A stretch of 32,002 bases of DNA from Pseudomonas sp. GM84 (GTDB taxonomy: Bacteria > Pseudomonadota > Gammaproteobacteria > Pseudomonadales > Pseudomonadaceae), in contig NZ_AKJC01000327.1 of assembly GCF_000282535.1 (NCBI RefSeq), positions 1 to 32,002 on the forward strand, given 5' to 3'. Of this stretch, positions 7,565-15,829 are shown piece by piece. The number at the start of each line of letters is the position of its first letter. The stretch's first letter is position 1. Below the pieces are notes generated by a model. That model was not told the DNA's origin and made no database searches. It saw only the letters and a list, made by a program, of their open reading frames with translations. Position numbers and translations under genes: made by a program.

Positions 7565-8188
7565 ATGCCCGATGACCGCCCTGCCGCCACAGGCCGCCCC
7601 GATGCCCTGCCCCTGCTCGATCGCGCCGAGGTCGGCGGGCGCCTGCGCCAGGTGCGCAAGGCCCGCCAGCTGACCCTCAAGCAGTTGTCCGCGCTCAGTG
7701 GTGTACCGGTCTCGACCCTGTCGAAAATGGAGCTGGCGCAGGTCTCGGTGGGCTACGAAAAACTCGCCGCCGCGGCGCGGGCGCTGAATGTTGACATCGC
7801 CCAGCTGTTTCGCGCCAGCGGGCCGGTGAGCGCCCCGGTACCGGTGACCGTGGTGGTCGATTCCTTGCCCGCGGCGGCGGGCTATTCCACCGGCACCTAC
7901 GACTACCACCCGCTTGCCGGGGCCTTTCCGGAACGCCGCATGACTCCCGCCTATGCCCGCATCATCGCGCGCGAACGCGGCCAGTTCGACGATTTCATCC
8001 GCCACCCCGGGCAGGAGTTCGCGGTAGTGCTGAGCGGGCGTGTGCGCATCGAGTTCGAAACCGGTGAAGCCGTGCGCATTGGCCCGCAAGAGACGGCGTA
8101 CTTCGACAGCCAGGTGGGGCACATCTACCTGTCGGAAAGCGAAGACGGTGGCGATGCCCATGTGATGGTGGTGATGACCGACCGTTGA
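7565..8188 (+). CDS. XRE family regulator with C-terminal cupin domain
   Basis: 207 aa from ATG 7565. An upstream in-frame start at 7511 would add 18 residues without family similarity. The N-terminal Cro/C1-type helix-turn-helix lies at about residues 20-75 (LRQVRKARQLTLKQLSALSG, then VSTLSKMELAQVSVGYEKL). The C-terminal cupin_2 domain lies at about 120-205 (GQEFAVVLSGRVRIEFETGE, then GHIYLSESEDGGDAHV). Such proteins usually control an adjacent amino-acid or amine catabolic operon, with the cupin as effector domain. It is divergent from the D-amino-acid dehydrogenase/ridA operon over an AT-rich repeat region, so it is very likely that operon's regulator. The ligand is unknown. The ribosome site is weak. 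Confidence 0.88.
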   Translation: MPDDRPAATGRPDALPLLDRAEVGGRLRQVRKARQLTLKQLSALSGVPVSTLSKMELAQVSVGYEKLAAAARALNVDIAQLFRASGPVSAPVPVTVVVDSLPAAAGYSTGTYDYHPLAGAFPERRMTPAYARIIARERGQFDDFIRHPGQEFAVVLSGRVRIEFETGEAVRIGPQETAYFDSQVGHIYLSESEDGGDAHVMVVMTDR

Positions 8189-8297
8189 TCGGCAGCGAGT
8201 TATAACCTAATAACGAACAAGTCTATTTGGCTATAAAAAACTCCCTATATGCTGGCGACCATCCGATCACGGGCAAAGCTGGGCAGTCGAGTAGCGT

Positions 8298-9083
8298 ATG
8301 GATGTAGGTTCTTTCGGTTTCACCCTCGCCGGACTGGTGGTGGGATTCATCGTCGGCATGACCGGCGTGGGTGGCGGTTCGCTGATGACGCCAATCCTGC
8401 TCTGGTTCGGTATCAATCCCGCCACCGCCGTGGGCACCGACCTGCTCTATGCCGCCATCACCAAGGCCAGCGGCGTCTGGGTGCATGGCCGCAACAAGAA
8501 CATCGACTGGAAGATCACCGGCCTGCTCAGCCTGGGCAGCGTGCCAGCGGCGGCACTGACCCTGTGGTTCCTCACCACCCTGCACACCGACACCTCGGCG
8601 CTCAACGCCGTCATCAAGCAGGGCCTGGCCGTGGTACTGATCCTCACTGCCCTGGCGATCCTGTTCAAGTCGCGCCTGCAGGCATTCGCCAGCCGCCATG
8701 CCGGTGACCACTACCACCTCAGCGACCGCAACCTGAACATCCTCACCGTGCTCACCGGCGTAGTGCTGGGGGTGATGGTCACCCTCACCTCGATCGGTGC
8801 CGGCGCGTTGGGTACCGTGGCGCTGTTCCTGCTCTACCCGTTCCTGGCTACCCGCCGCCTGGTCGGCACCGAAATCGCCCACGCCGTGCCCCTGACCCTG
8901 GTCGCAGGACTGGGCCACGCCGGCATGGGCAACATGGACTGGTCGCTGCTGGGCTACCTGCTGCTCGGCTCGTTGCCCGGCATCTACCTGGGCAGCCACC
9001 TCACCGGGCGCATTTCCGACCGTGTGCTGCGCCCGTGCCTGGCCACGATGCTGCTGCTGATCGGCTACAAGCTGGCGTTCTGA
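8298..9083 (+). CDS. TauE/SafE family sulfite/organosulfonate exporter-like membrane protein
   Basis: 261 aa with about seven to eight hydrophobic segments and the two related halves of the TauE/SafE (DUF81) family: GMTGVGGGSLMTPILLWFG with AVGTDLLYA near the N-terminus, and LTSIGAGALGTVALFLLYP with LVGTEIAHAVP in the second half. Family members move sulfite, sulfoacetate or other small anions across the inner membrane. No sulfur-metabolism gene is adjacent, so the substrate stays open. ATG 8298 is used; the ribosome site is weak. The 110 bp before it are AT-rich and probably hold the promoter, but no convincing element could be fixed. Confidence 0.88.
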   Translation: MDVGSFGFTLAGLVVGFIVGMTGVGGGSLMTPILLWFGINPATAVGTDLLYAAITKASGVWVHGRNKNIDWKITGLLSLGSVPAAALTLWFLTTLHTDTSALNAVIKQGLAVVLILTALAILFKSRLQAFASRHAGDHYHLSDRNLNILTVLTGVVLGVMVTLTSIGAGALGTVALFLLYPFLATRRLVGTEIAHAVPLTLVAGLGHAGMGNMDWSLLGYLLLGSLPGIYLGSHLTGRISDRVLRPCLATMLLLIGYKLAF

Positions 9084-9155
9084 CGGCGGCCCGAAAGGAA
9101 CGCCAGGGTATGATCGGCACTCCAACCTAGGCGAAATGCCACCAGAGCCGATCCG

Positions 9156-9749
9156 ATGCCTGCCAGCCCCAGCCCGTTACTGCTCGCCCTGCGCGAGGGA
9201 ACCCTTGCCTGCCACCAGTCGCTCGAAGCGCGCCTGCCGTTCTTCGATGCCGGCTTCGACACCGCCGCCTACAGCCGGTTGCTGCAAGCCTATTACGGTT
9301 TCCACGCCCCGCTCGAAGCGTGCCTGGGCGCGTATCAGGAGCCCCTGCGCGCCAAGACGCCCGCACTCACCCAGGACCTCCAGGCCCTGAAGCTGAGCGC
9401 CCGTGAAATCGACACCCTGCCCCTGTGCCAGGCCTTGCCGGCGATCCGTGACGAAGCCAGCGCCCTGGGCGTGATGTACGTGCTGGAAGGCTCGACCTTG
9501 GGCGGTCAGGTACTCAAGCGGGCAATGGCCGAGCGCCTGGGTCTGGGCCCCACCAGCGGTGCGGGCTTTCTCGATGTCTACGGCGCCCTGACCGGCCGCT
9601 ACTGGCGTGACTTCCTAGACCGCCTTGGCCAGGCATCGACCGCCCCGGCGGCGCAGGCTGCCACCGTGCGGGCGGCAGTCGACACCTTCGAATCTTTCGA
9701 ACGCTGGCTGGGGCAATGCCGTGTGCTCAACCCGGTGCGAATCAGCTGA
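9156..9749 (+). CDS. Biliverdin-producing heme oxygenase
   Basis: 197 aa, all-helical heme oxygenase family: cleaves heme to biliverdin, CO and Fe(II) in the cytosol. The likely proximal heme ligand is His20 (LACHQSLEARLPFF), and the distal helix glycine motif is GVMYVLEGSTLGGQ (about residues 107-120). The family of proteins looking like this includes BphO, which usually sits beside a bacteriophytochrome, but no phytochrome gene is in this window. Instead the gene meets the iron-acquisition block tail to tail; its last 8 bp overlap the end of the DUF3325 gene. A role in iron recovery from heme is possible from context, as is chromophore supply for a phytochrome elsewhere. The start ATG 9156 has only a weak ribosome site. 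Confidence 0.85.
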   Translation: MPASPSPLLLALREGTLACHQSLEARLPFFDAGFDTAAYSRLLQAYYGFHAPLEACLGAYQEPLRAKTPALTQDLQALKLSAREIDTLPLCQALPAIRDEASALGVMYVLEGSTLGGQVLKRAMAERLGLGPTSGAGFLDVYGALTGRYWRDFLDRLGQASTAPAAQAATVRAAVDTFESFERWLGQCRVLNPVRIS

Positions 9750-10074
9750 TCCACTGCAACAGCCCCCACAACGGCAGCGCAGCTACCAGCCCCACCGCCA
9801 GCCGTGGCCAGTAGGGCAACAGCATGACCAGCAGCAGCCCCGCCAGCGATATCATCGCGAACCAGGCAACCGGCCCCATGGCCCAGCCCCAGGCCTGGGC
9901 ACACAGCCACAGGCTGGCCAGCAGCGCCAGCCACCCCGCGCCGCGTAAAAGCCTGCCCAGGGCCACCGGACAAGCGCGACGCCATACTTGCTTGTAGTGC
10001 CGCTCCAATCCCTGGCACAGCCCGAGCATCCCGGCATAGGCGAACACCACGCCCCCTGCGATCAACTCCATCAT
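9742..10074 (-). CDS. DUF3325 family membrane protein
   Basis: 110 aa, three to four hydrophobic segments (residues about 4-20, 46-62, 68-88, 93-108). It matches the small DUF3325 proteins found after PepSY-type iron-regulated membrane proteins. The start at 10074 (MMELIAGG...) overlaps the upstream stop as ATGA, so translation is probably coupled to the PepSY gene. The biochemical role is unknown; it is probably an accessory inner-membrane component for siderophore or iron handling. A longer open frame reaches upstream but is only a shadow of the PepSY gene. Confidence 0.8.
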   Translation of the reverse strand: MMELIAGGVVFAYAGMLGLCQGLERHYKQVWRRACPVALGRLLRGAGWLALLASLWLCAQAWGWAMGPVAWFAMISLAGLLLVMLLPYWPRLAVGLVAALPLWGLLQWIS

Positions 10075-11585
10075 GCTCCAGCCTCCACACGTCGACCTGC
10101 CTTGACCTTGCGCACTGCCGGTTGCGCGTGCTGAACGCGCCACGCCACCAGGCCGAGCAGCACACCCAGCACCAGCGCGCACGCCGCCACGCCCAGGCGC
10201 AGGGCATCCTCCAGCCCGCCGAAAGCTACCAGTCCGATGCACAGCAGCGCCGCCGACCCCAGTTGCTCGACCCACGCCCGGCGCGGCGGCCGGATGCCTG
10301 CATGCAACAACGCCAGCAGCCACAGGCCGAAGAACGCGCACACCTCCCAAGCTTCCCGCCCGGCCAGCTCGACCGGCAGCAAGCGGCTGGCCCACAGCAA
10401 GCCCACGCACGCCAGCAGCAGCCCGGCGACGAAGCCCACGTTGCACACCTCGGCCAGCCGATACCAGCGATGTCCCGGCACCTCGGCAGCGGCGTACTTG
10501 CGCCCGCGCTTGACGCAGAACAGCACCAGGCCGCTGGCGATCATCACGCAGCTGATCACGCCGCAGACGAAATACAGCCAGCGCATCGGGTAGCCGCCGA
10601 ACTGGGCGAAGTGCAGGCCGACCATCACCCGCTGGGTCAGGGGTGCCGCCCGCCACTCGCTGACGTCGCTGAGCAGCTGCCCGCTGACCCCGTCGAAGAC
10701 CATGGCCTGGCCCTTGGACAGCGCAATGCGGTTGCCCAGTTCGGGGCGGATCTCGATGCGTGCCCCGGCGGTGTTCGGATTGCGGATGTTGAACCCGGCG
10801 ATCGGCCCCAGGCGCGCCTCGGCCTGGGCCAGCAGCGGCGCCACGTCGACCATCTCGGCGGGCTGCTTGCTCAGGCCCCTTGGTTGCTCCAGGCGGGTAT
10901 TGCCCTGGGCCTGGAAGTAGGCGCGGTTGTCTCCGGCGAACAACGCATCGACCCCCGCCGGGATGTAGATGAGCATGAAGATGACCAGCCCTGTGTAGGT
11001 GATCATCAGGTGGAACGGCAGCAACAGCACCGCACTGGCGTTGTGGAAGTCCAGCCATGAGCGCTGGCCCTTGTTGGGCCGGAAGGTGAAGAACTCCTTG
11101 AAGATCTTCTTGTGGATGACGATGCCGGTGACCAGCGCCGCGAGCATCACCAGGGCCAGCGCACCGACGACGAAGATGCCCCAGTTGCGCGGCAGGTCGA
11201 GGGTGAAGTGAAAGCGGAAGAAGAAGTTGCCGCCCACGCTGTCGCGTACCGCGATGGCCTCGCCGGTGCCCGGGTCGAGCTGTACCCCGCCGCCATGGCG
11301 CCGATCGCCGGTGGACACGCGCAACCCGGGTGAACGCTCGGTCGGCAGGCTGACGCCCCAGTTGCCGGCCTGCGGCTCATGGGCCTGCAGGTAGGCGATG
11401 GCGCGTTGCGCGGCTGCAGCTTGGGACACCGGTGTGGCCGGGATCTCTGGCTGCATCCAGTGGTTGAGCTCTTTGTCGAACACCGCCAGGGTGCCGGTGA
11501 CGAAGATGGCGAACAGCAGCCAGCCGAAAATCAGCCCGGCCCAGGTATGCAGCCAGGCCATCGATTGCGTGAAGGTGTTCTTCAT
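10071..11585 (-). CDS. PepSY domain iron-regulated membrane protein (PiuB/FoxB-like)
   Basis: 504 aa from ATG 11585, chosen because it overlaps the upstream stop as ATGA; a GTG three codons earlier is also open. The PepSY_TM architecture is clear: TM1 with conserved His (MAWLHTWAGLIFGWLLF, residues about 9-25), a periplasmic PepSY region, FHFTLDLP and a TM segment (about 135-160), WLDFHNASAVLLLPFHLMI (about 180-198) with paired His residues, and further C-terminal helices (FCVKRGRKY, then several TMs). These membrane-embedded histidines suggest heme binding; family members such as FoxB, FsrB and PiuB are implicated in reducing ferric siderophores at the inner membrane. Its position after a siderophore receptor agrees. 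Confidence 0.88.
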   Translation of the reverse strand: MKNTFTQSMAWLHTWAGLIFGWLLFAIFVTGTLAVFDKELNHWMQPEIPATPVSQAAAAQRAIAYLQAHEPQAGNWGVSLPTERSPGLRVSTGDRRHGGGVQLDPGTGEAIAVRDSVGGNFFFRFHFTLDLPRNWGIFVVGALALVMLAALVTGIVIHKKIFKEFFTFRPNKGQRSWLDFHNASAVLLLPFHLMITYTGLVIFMLIYIPAGVDALFAGDNRAYFQAQGNTRLEQPRGLSKQPAEMVDVAPLLAQAEARLGPIAGFNIRNPNTAGARIEIRPELGNRIALSKGQAMVFDGVSGQLLSDVSEWRAAPLTQRVMVGLHFAQFGGYPMRWLYFVCGVISCVMIASGLVLFCVKRGRKYAAAEVPGHRWYRLAEVCNVGFVAGLLLACVGLLWASRLLPVELAGREAWEVCAFFGLWLLALLHAGIRPPRRAWVEQLGSAALLCIGLVAFGGLEDALRLGVAACALVLGVLLGLVAWRVQHAQPAVRKVKAGRRVEAGA

Positions 11586-11869
11586 GCCAGCCACTCCAGG
11601 GTCTGGGGCCAGAAACCGACTAGCGCCAGGGGTGCGGCCACGGCCAGCGGCGCCCAGGCGCGCAGGGCGTCGCGGCTGGCGAAGGCCCAGAGGATGGCCA
11701 GGGTGTAGAAGATGAAGGTTGGCAGGGTAGCGACGATCACGGCATCGCCGGGTGACAGTGGCAACAGCCGCGCCAGGCAGGCTGTCGCGGCGTAGCTGAA
11801 GGCATAGCCGCCGAGCAGTGCGGCGCTGCTGCGGGAGAGGATCTGCAGCCAGGTGGGGGATCTAGACAT
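11582..11869 (-). CDS. DUF3649 family membrane protein
   Basis: 95 aa with three hydrophobic segments (about 15-33, 42-62, 72-92). It matches the small DUF3649 proteins that precede PepSY and DUF3325 genes in pseudomonad iron operons. The start is ATG 11869 with AAGGA just upstream; the stop overlaps the next start as ATGA. Function is unknown, probably an inner-membrane partner of the PepSY protein. It is separated from the receptor gene upstream by a REP pair, so it may be expressed from the receptor promoter at a lower level or from its own. Confidence 0.8.
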   Translation of the reverse strand: MSRSPTWLQILSRSSAALLGGYAFSYAATACLARLLPLSPGDAVIVATLPTFIFYTLAILWAFASRDALRAWAPLAVAAPLALVGFWPQTLEWLA

Positions 11870-11899
11870 TTGGCTTCCTTGAAAATGGATGCGCCCCCT

Positions 11900-11980
11900 T
11901 CGCGGGACAAGCCCGCTCCCACAAGTACTCCACTGACCTTGGAACGGTAGAGGTCCTGTGGGAGCGGGCTTGTCCCGCGA
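11900..11980. repeat. Paired inverted REP element
   Basis: Arms at 11900-11923 and 11957-11980 are exact reverse complements and identical in sequence to the arms of the 4697-4783 element, in the opposite order (TCGCGGGACAAGCCCGC... first). It lies between the siderophore receptor gene and the DUF3649 gene in the same transcription direction, so it may act as an intra-operon mRNA stabiliser or attenuator. Confidence 0.9.
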
Positions 11981-12005
11981 AGGGGGCGCGCAGCGGCCCC
12001 AAGGC

Positions 12006-14246
12006 TCAGAAGGAGATATTCAGCGAAGCAAACAGCGCCCGCCCTGGCTGGTTATAGGTATTGGCCCCCGAGCTGCTGGCATTGCCCCCCCGGTAGATCT
12101 GCTTGTCGAACACGTTGTTCACCCCTACCCGCACGTCATAGTTGGCGTTGAACCTGTACCCGGCACTCACATCCACCAGCCCATAGGCCTCGACATCCTG
12201 CTGCGCCTCGATGTCGTAGTTTTCCTGGGTGCGGTAGTTGTAGCTCGGCGACTTCTGCTTGCCGTAGTAGGTGCCGGCGACCTGGAACGACAGCTTGTCG
12301 GTGGCGCGCCAGTCGAGGGTGCTGTTGACCGTGTACTCAGGGATCACCGACAGCGGCTCGCCGGTCTCGCGGTTGTCGTTGTCGAGCATCCAGGTCAGGT
12401 TGGTGTTCCAGTCCAGCACCGGGCTGAGCTCGACGAACAGGTTCCCCTCGATCCCTTCCACCCGCGCCTCGCCGGCATTTTCCCACTGGGTCACGCGGCG
12501 CCCGCTGTTGATGGTGTAGAGCACATCGGTGCCACCGATGATCTTGTTCTGGTAGTCGTTACGGAAGTAGGTCGCGCTGGTACGCCAGGTGCCACGGTCG
12601 TACTGCAGACCGATCTCCTTGTTCACGCTGATCTCCGGCTCGAGGTCGGCGTTGCCCTGCAGGTAGCAGCCGCCTGAGTTGCCCTGCTGCACGCTGCAGC
12701 CCTGGCCACGGCTGTAGAGCAGGTAGTTGGGGTTGGACTGGTACAGGTTCGGCACCTTGTAGGCACGGGCGATACCGCCCTTGAACGTCAGCGCTTCGGT
12801 GAGCTTGTGCGACAGGTTGAGGCTCGGGCTGAAGTTGTCGCCGAAGGTCTCGTGGTGGTCGAAGCGCAGGCCCGGGGTGACGGTGGTGTCACCGAGGATG
12901 ATGTTGTCCTCGACGAACAGCGCGTAGCTTTTCGCGGTCATCTTCGAGTCGCTGCGGTCGAAGCCGATGATCGCGTTGTTCCCCGAACCGCTCGGGTCGA
13001 AGCTCTGCGGGCGGAACGAGCCCTGGTCGTTGAGCGACTCGTACAGGTACTCACCACCCAGGGTCAGCACATGCTCGGTGCTGCCCATGGCGAACGGCAG
13101 GTTCACTTCGCTGCTCAGGCGGGTATTGCGCAGCCGCGACACCGCTGCGCCGCTGTCGTTGATCGCGCCTTCCGGACCGCCGGCCAGGCCCTCGTTGAGG
13201 CGCCAGTTGCGCACGTACTCGTAGGCCAGGGTGCTCTTGCTGGTGCCCCAGGTGAAATCGCCCAGGTGCGTCAGGTCATAGGTGCTGCGCTGCATGACGT
13301 TGGTTTCATGGCCATACAGGCTGGAAATCAGCTCGACGTCGCTGCCACCGTTGCTGTTCATGGTGTCGCCGGCATAGATGTTGCCCTGGCGGCTGTAGCC
13401 GGCGCTGGCTTCGAGGCGGTGCTCGTCGTTGAGCTTCCAGCTCAGCAGGCCGTTGATGTCCTTGTTGCGCACGCCCTCGCGGCCGGCGACCAGCGCGCTG
13501 TTGGCGTGGTCGGCGTTGATGTCCAGGGCGTCGGCGTCGGTCTTGGCCAGGCCACCGTACAGGCGCAATCCTAGGTTGTCGGTGAGCCCGCCGCTGAGGT
13601 TGAAGTTGGCGCGGCGGCTGGCGCCCTCGGCATTGTCTTCGGGCAGTTGCGTATAGAAATTGAGGTTGCCCTTGAATGCGTCGGTGGGGCGCTTGGTGAT
13701 GATGTTGACCACCCCGCCCATGGCACCGGAACCGTAACGCGCTGCCGCCGGGCCACGGAGGATCTCGATGCGCTCGACCGCCTCGGCCGGCACCCAGTTG
13801 GTTTCGCCGCGGGTGTCGCGGTCGCCGTTCCAGCCATAGCGCACGGCGTTGCGAGCGCTGGACGGCTTGCCATCGATGAGGATCAGGGTGTTTTCCGGGC
13901 CCATGCCGCGCAGGTCGATCTGCCGGTTGTTGCCGCGTGCACCGCTGGCGCTGTTGCCGGTCAGGTTGACCCCAGGTTCGCGGCGGATGATGTCCGACAG
14001 GTCGTTGGCCGGTGGCCGGCGCTTGATGTCTTCAGCGGTGATGATCGACGAGCCCAGCGCCTGGCGCGCCTCGCGCTCGGCGGTGACCAGGGTGTCCTGG
14101 ATCACCAGCGCGTTGTCGGCCGCCGGTACTTCCAGCACCTCACCGGCGCGCTGCTCGTCAGCTTCGGCGGCGTTCGCCAGCATGGCCGGCGATGCCAGGG
14201 CAACGAAGGCCAGGGCCAGGCTGTTGGGTGAGGTTCTGCACTGCAT
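12006..14246 (-). CDS. fepA: TonB-dependent catecholate siderophore receptor, FepA/PfeA type
   Basis: 746 aa outer-membrane receptor. Signal peptide at residues 1-26 (cleavage after LANA), a TonB-box region near residues 50-60 ([11 protein letters not shown]), a plug domain (about 65-215) with the family strings [40 protein letters not shown] and [20 protein letters not shown], then a beta-barrel ending in the terminal aromatic residue (SLNISF). These strings are those of the ferric-enterobactin receptors FepA/PfeA/PirA, so the likely ligand is a ferric catecholate (a xenosiderophore for P. putida, which makes pyoverdine). ATG 14246 has GGAG upstream. A Fur-like site lies about 110 bp upstream. 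The reduction-related DUF3649/PepSY/DUF3325 genes follow. Confidence 0.93.
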   Translation of the reverse strand: MQCRTSPNSLALAFVALASPAMLANAAEADEQRAGEVLEVPAADNALVIQDTLVTAEREARQALGSSIITAEDIKRRPPANDLSDIIRREPGVNLTGNSASGARGNNRQIDLRGMGPENTLILIDGKPSSARNAVRYGWNGDRDTRGETNWVPAEAVERIEILRGPAAARYGSGAMGGVVNIITKRPTDAFKGNLNFYTQLPEDNAEGASRRANFNLSGGLTDNLGLRLYGGLAKTDADALDINADHANSALVAGREGVRNKDINGLLSWKLNDEHRLEASAGYSRQGNIYAGDTMNSNGGSDVELISSLYGHETNVMQRSTYDLTHLGDFTWGTSKSTLAYEYVRNWRLNEGLAGGPEGAINDSGAAVSRLRNTRLSSEVNLPFAMGSTEHVLTLGGEYLYESLNDQGSFRPQSFDPSGSGNNAIIGFDRSDSKMTAKSYALFVEDNIILGDTTVTPGLRFDHHETFGDNFSPSLNLSHKLTEALTFKGGIARAYKVPNLYQSNPNYLLYSRGQGCSVQQGNSGGCYLQGNADLEPEISVNKEIGLQYDRGTWRTSATYFRNDYQNKIIGGTDVLYTINSGRRVTQWENAGEARVEGIEGNLFVELSPVLDWNTNLTWMLDNDNRETGEPLSVIPEYTVNSTLDWRATDKLSFQVAGTYYGKQKSPSYNYRTQENYDIEAQQDVEAYGLVDVSAGYRFNANYDVRVGVNNVFDKQIYRGGNASSSGANTYNQPGRALFASLNISF

Positions 14247-14357
14247 CGATACATCTCCTGCGAATCATGAGCGAAAAGGCACATCCCTGCCGCAAGCCGG
14301 GAGCCCTCGCCCACCGGCCTCGCAAACAGTGTTTGGGGGCCAACAGGGATGGTGAAT

Positions 14358-14370
14358 ATAGTGATTCTCA
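14358..14370 (-). promoter_or_regulatory. Putative Fur box upstream of the siderophore receptor
   Basis: On the minus strand TGAGAATCACTAT matches 11 of 13 positions of the core TGATAATCATTAT of the Fur consensus. It lies in an AT-rich stretch about 112 bp before the receptor start and also upstream of the divergent arsB. Iron repression of the receptor is expected for this family. Confidence 0.6.
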
Positions 14371-14500
14371 AATGAGTTTAAATCTTATTTACGAAACTTA
14401 CATGTTTGTAACGGAACTTGTCCAAAGCACCCACGGCCCGTGTAGAGTCGTCACCGCAGGTCCCTGCCGCCCTTCCCGCCCACGTCGAGACACCGTGTTC

Positions 14501-15784
14501 ATGCTCACCGCCGCACTGATCTTCCTGTTCACCCTGACCCTGGTCATCTGGCAACCCAAAGGCCTCGGCGTCGGCTGGAGCGCTACCCTCGGCGCCGTGC
14601 TGGCGCTGCTGTTCGGTGTGGTATCGCTGCACGACATTCCCACCGTGTGGGCCATCATCTGGAACGCCACCGGCACGTTCATCGCCCTGATCATCATCAG
14701 CCTGCTGCTGGATGAAGCCGGTTTCTTCGAGTGGGCAGCCCTGCACGTGGCGCGTTGGGCGCGGGGTGACGGGCGCCGCCTGTTCGCCTTCATGGTGCTG
14801 CTGGGCGCGGCGGTGTCGGCGCTGTTCGCCAATGACGGTGCGGCGCTGATCCTGACCCCGATCGTCATGTCGATGCTGCTGGCGCTGCGCTTCTCCCCCG
14901 CCGCGACCCTGGCCTTCGTCATGGGCGCCGGTTTCATCGCCGACACCGCCAGCTTGCCGCTGGTGGTGTCGAACCTGGTCAACATCGTCTCGGCGGATTA
15001 CTTCGGCCTGGGTTTCAACGCCTATGCCGCGGTGATGGTGCCGGTCAACCTGGTGGCGGTGGCGGCCACGCTGCTGGTGCTGTGGCTGTATTTTCGCCGT
15101 GACATTCCGCAGCGCTACGCGACCGATGAACTGAAGCTGCCAGCCATGGCCGTGCGTGACCGCGCGACCTTCCGTGTCGGCTGGGTGGTGCTGCTGGCCT
15201 TGCTGGCCAGCCTGTTCGTGCTCGAACCCCTGGGCATCCCGGTCAGTGCCGTGGCCGCGGCCTGTGCGGCGGTGCTGTTCGCCGTGGCGGCACGCGGCCA
15301 TGTGATATCCACCCGCCGCGTGCTGCGCGAGGCGCCGTGGCAGATCGTGGTGTTCTCGCTGGGCATGTACCTGGTGGTCTATGGGCTGCGCAATGCCGGC
15401 CTGACCGACTCGCTCACCGGCGCGCTGAACTGGCTGGCCGGGCACGGGCTGTGGGCCGCCTCGCTGGGCACCGGGCTGATTGCAGCGGTGCTGTCGTCGG
15501 TGATGAACAACCTGCCCAGCGTGCTGATCGGGGCGCTGTCGATCCATGCCAGCGACGCACAGGGGGTGGTGAGGGAGGCGATGATCTATGCCAACGTCAT
15601 TGGCTGCGACCTGGGACCGAAGATCACCCCGATCGGCAGCCTGGCCACCCTGCTGTGGTTGCATGTGCTGGCGCGCAAAGGGGTGAGCATCGGCTGGGGG
15701 TATTACTTCAAGGTCGGGGTGTTGTTGACGGTGCCGGTGTTGCTCGTGACCTTGGCGGCGTTGGCGGTGCGGCTGAGTATTTGA
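14501..15784 (+). CDS. arsB: Arsenite efflux membrane protein ArsB
   Basis: 427 aa, about 12 membrane segments, matching the ArsB arsenite/antimonite:proton antiporter along its length: [20 protein letters not shown] near the N-terminus, [69 protein letters not shown], and [20 protein letters not shown] near the C-terminus. ATG 14501 fits the family start; an in-frame GTG at 14495 is an alternative, and neither has a strong ribosome site. The frame is open well upstream but without similarity. No arsR, arsC or arsH is adjacent, unlike normal ars operons, so its regulation is unclear. Confidence 0.92.
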   Translation: MLTAALIFLFTLTLVIWQPKGLGVGWSATLGAVLALLFGVVSLHDIPTVWAIIWNATGTFIALIIISLLLDEAGFFEWAALHVARWARGDGRRLFAFMVLLGAAVSALFANDGAALILTPIVMSMLLALRFSPAATLAFVMGAGFIADTASLPLVVSNLVNIVSADYFGLGFNAYAAVMVPVNLVAVAATLLVLWLYFRRDIPQRYATDELKLPAMAVRDRATFRVGWVVLLALLASLFVLEPLGIPVSAVAAACAAVLFAVAARGHVISTRRVLREAPWQIVVFSLGMYLVVYGLRNAGLTDSLTGALNWLAGHGLWAASLGTGLIAAVLSSVMNNLPSVLIGALSIHASDAQGVVREAMIYANVIGCDLGPKITPIGSLATLLWLHVLARKGVSIGWGYYFKVGVLLTVPVLLVTLAALAVRLSI

Positions 15785-15791
15785 GATTGCA

Positions 15792-15810
15792 GGGGCTGCT
15801 TTGCAGCCCC
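15792..15810. terminator. Bidirectional terminator hairpin between arsB and the oxidase gene
   Basis: GGGGCTGC-TTT-GCAGCCCC forms an 8-bp perfect stem in the 45-bp gap between two convergent genes. Similar in sequence to the hairpin at 12-28. Confidence 0.75.
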
Positions 15811-15829
15811 CTCCTCGTCAGGCAACCGA

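Noticed and set aside
7451..8161. Upstream extension of the dehydrogenase frame to 615 aa
   Set aside because: The extension is antisense to the XRE/cupin gene. The FAD motif and ribosome site place the start at 7450.
10075..11058. Upstream extension of the DUF3325 frame to 438 aa
   Set aside because: It runs out of frame through the PepSY gene; the ATGA overlap at 10071-10074 marks the real start.
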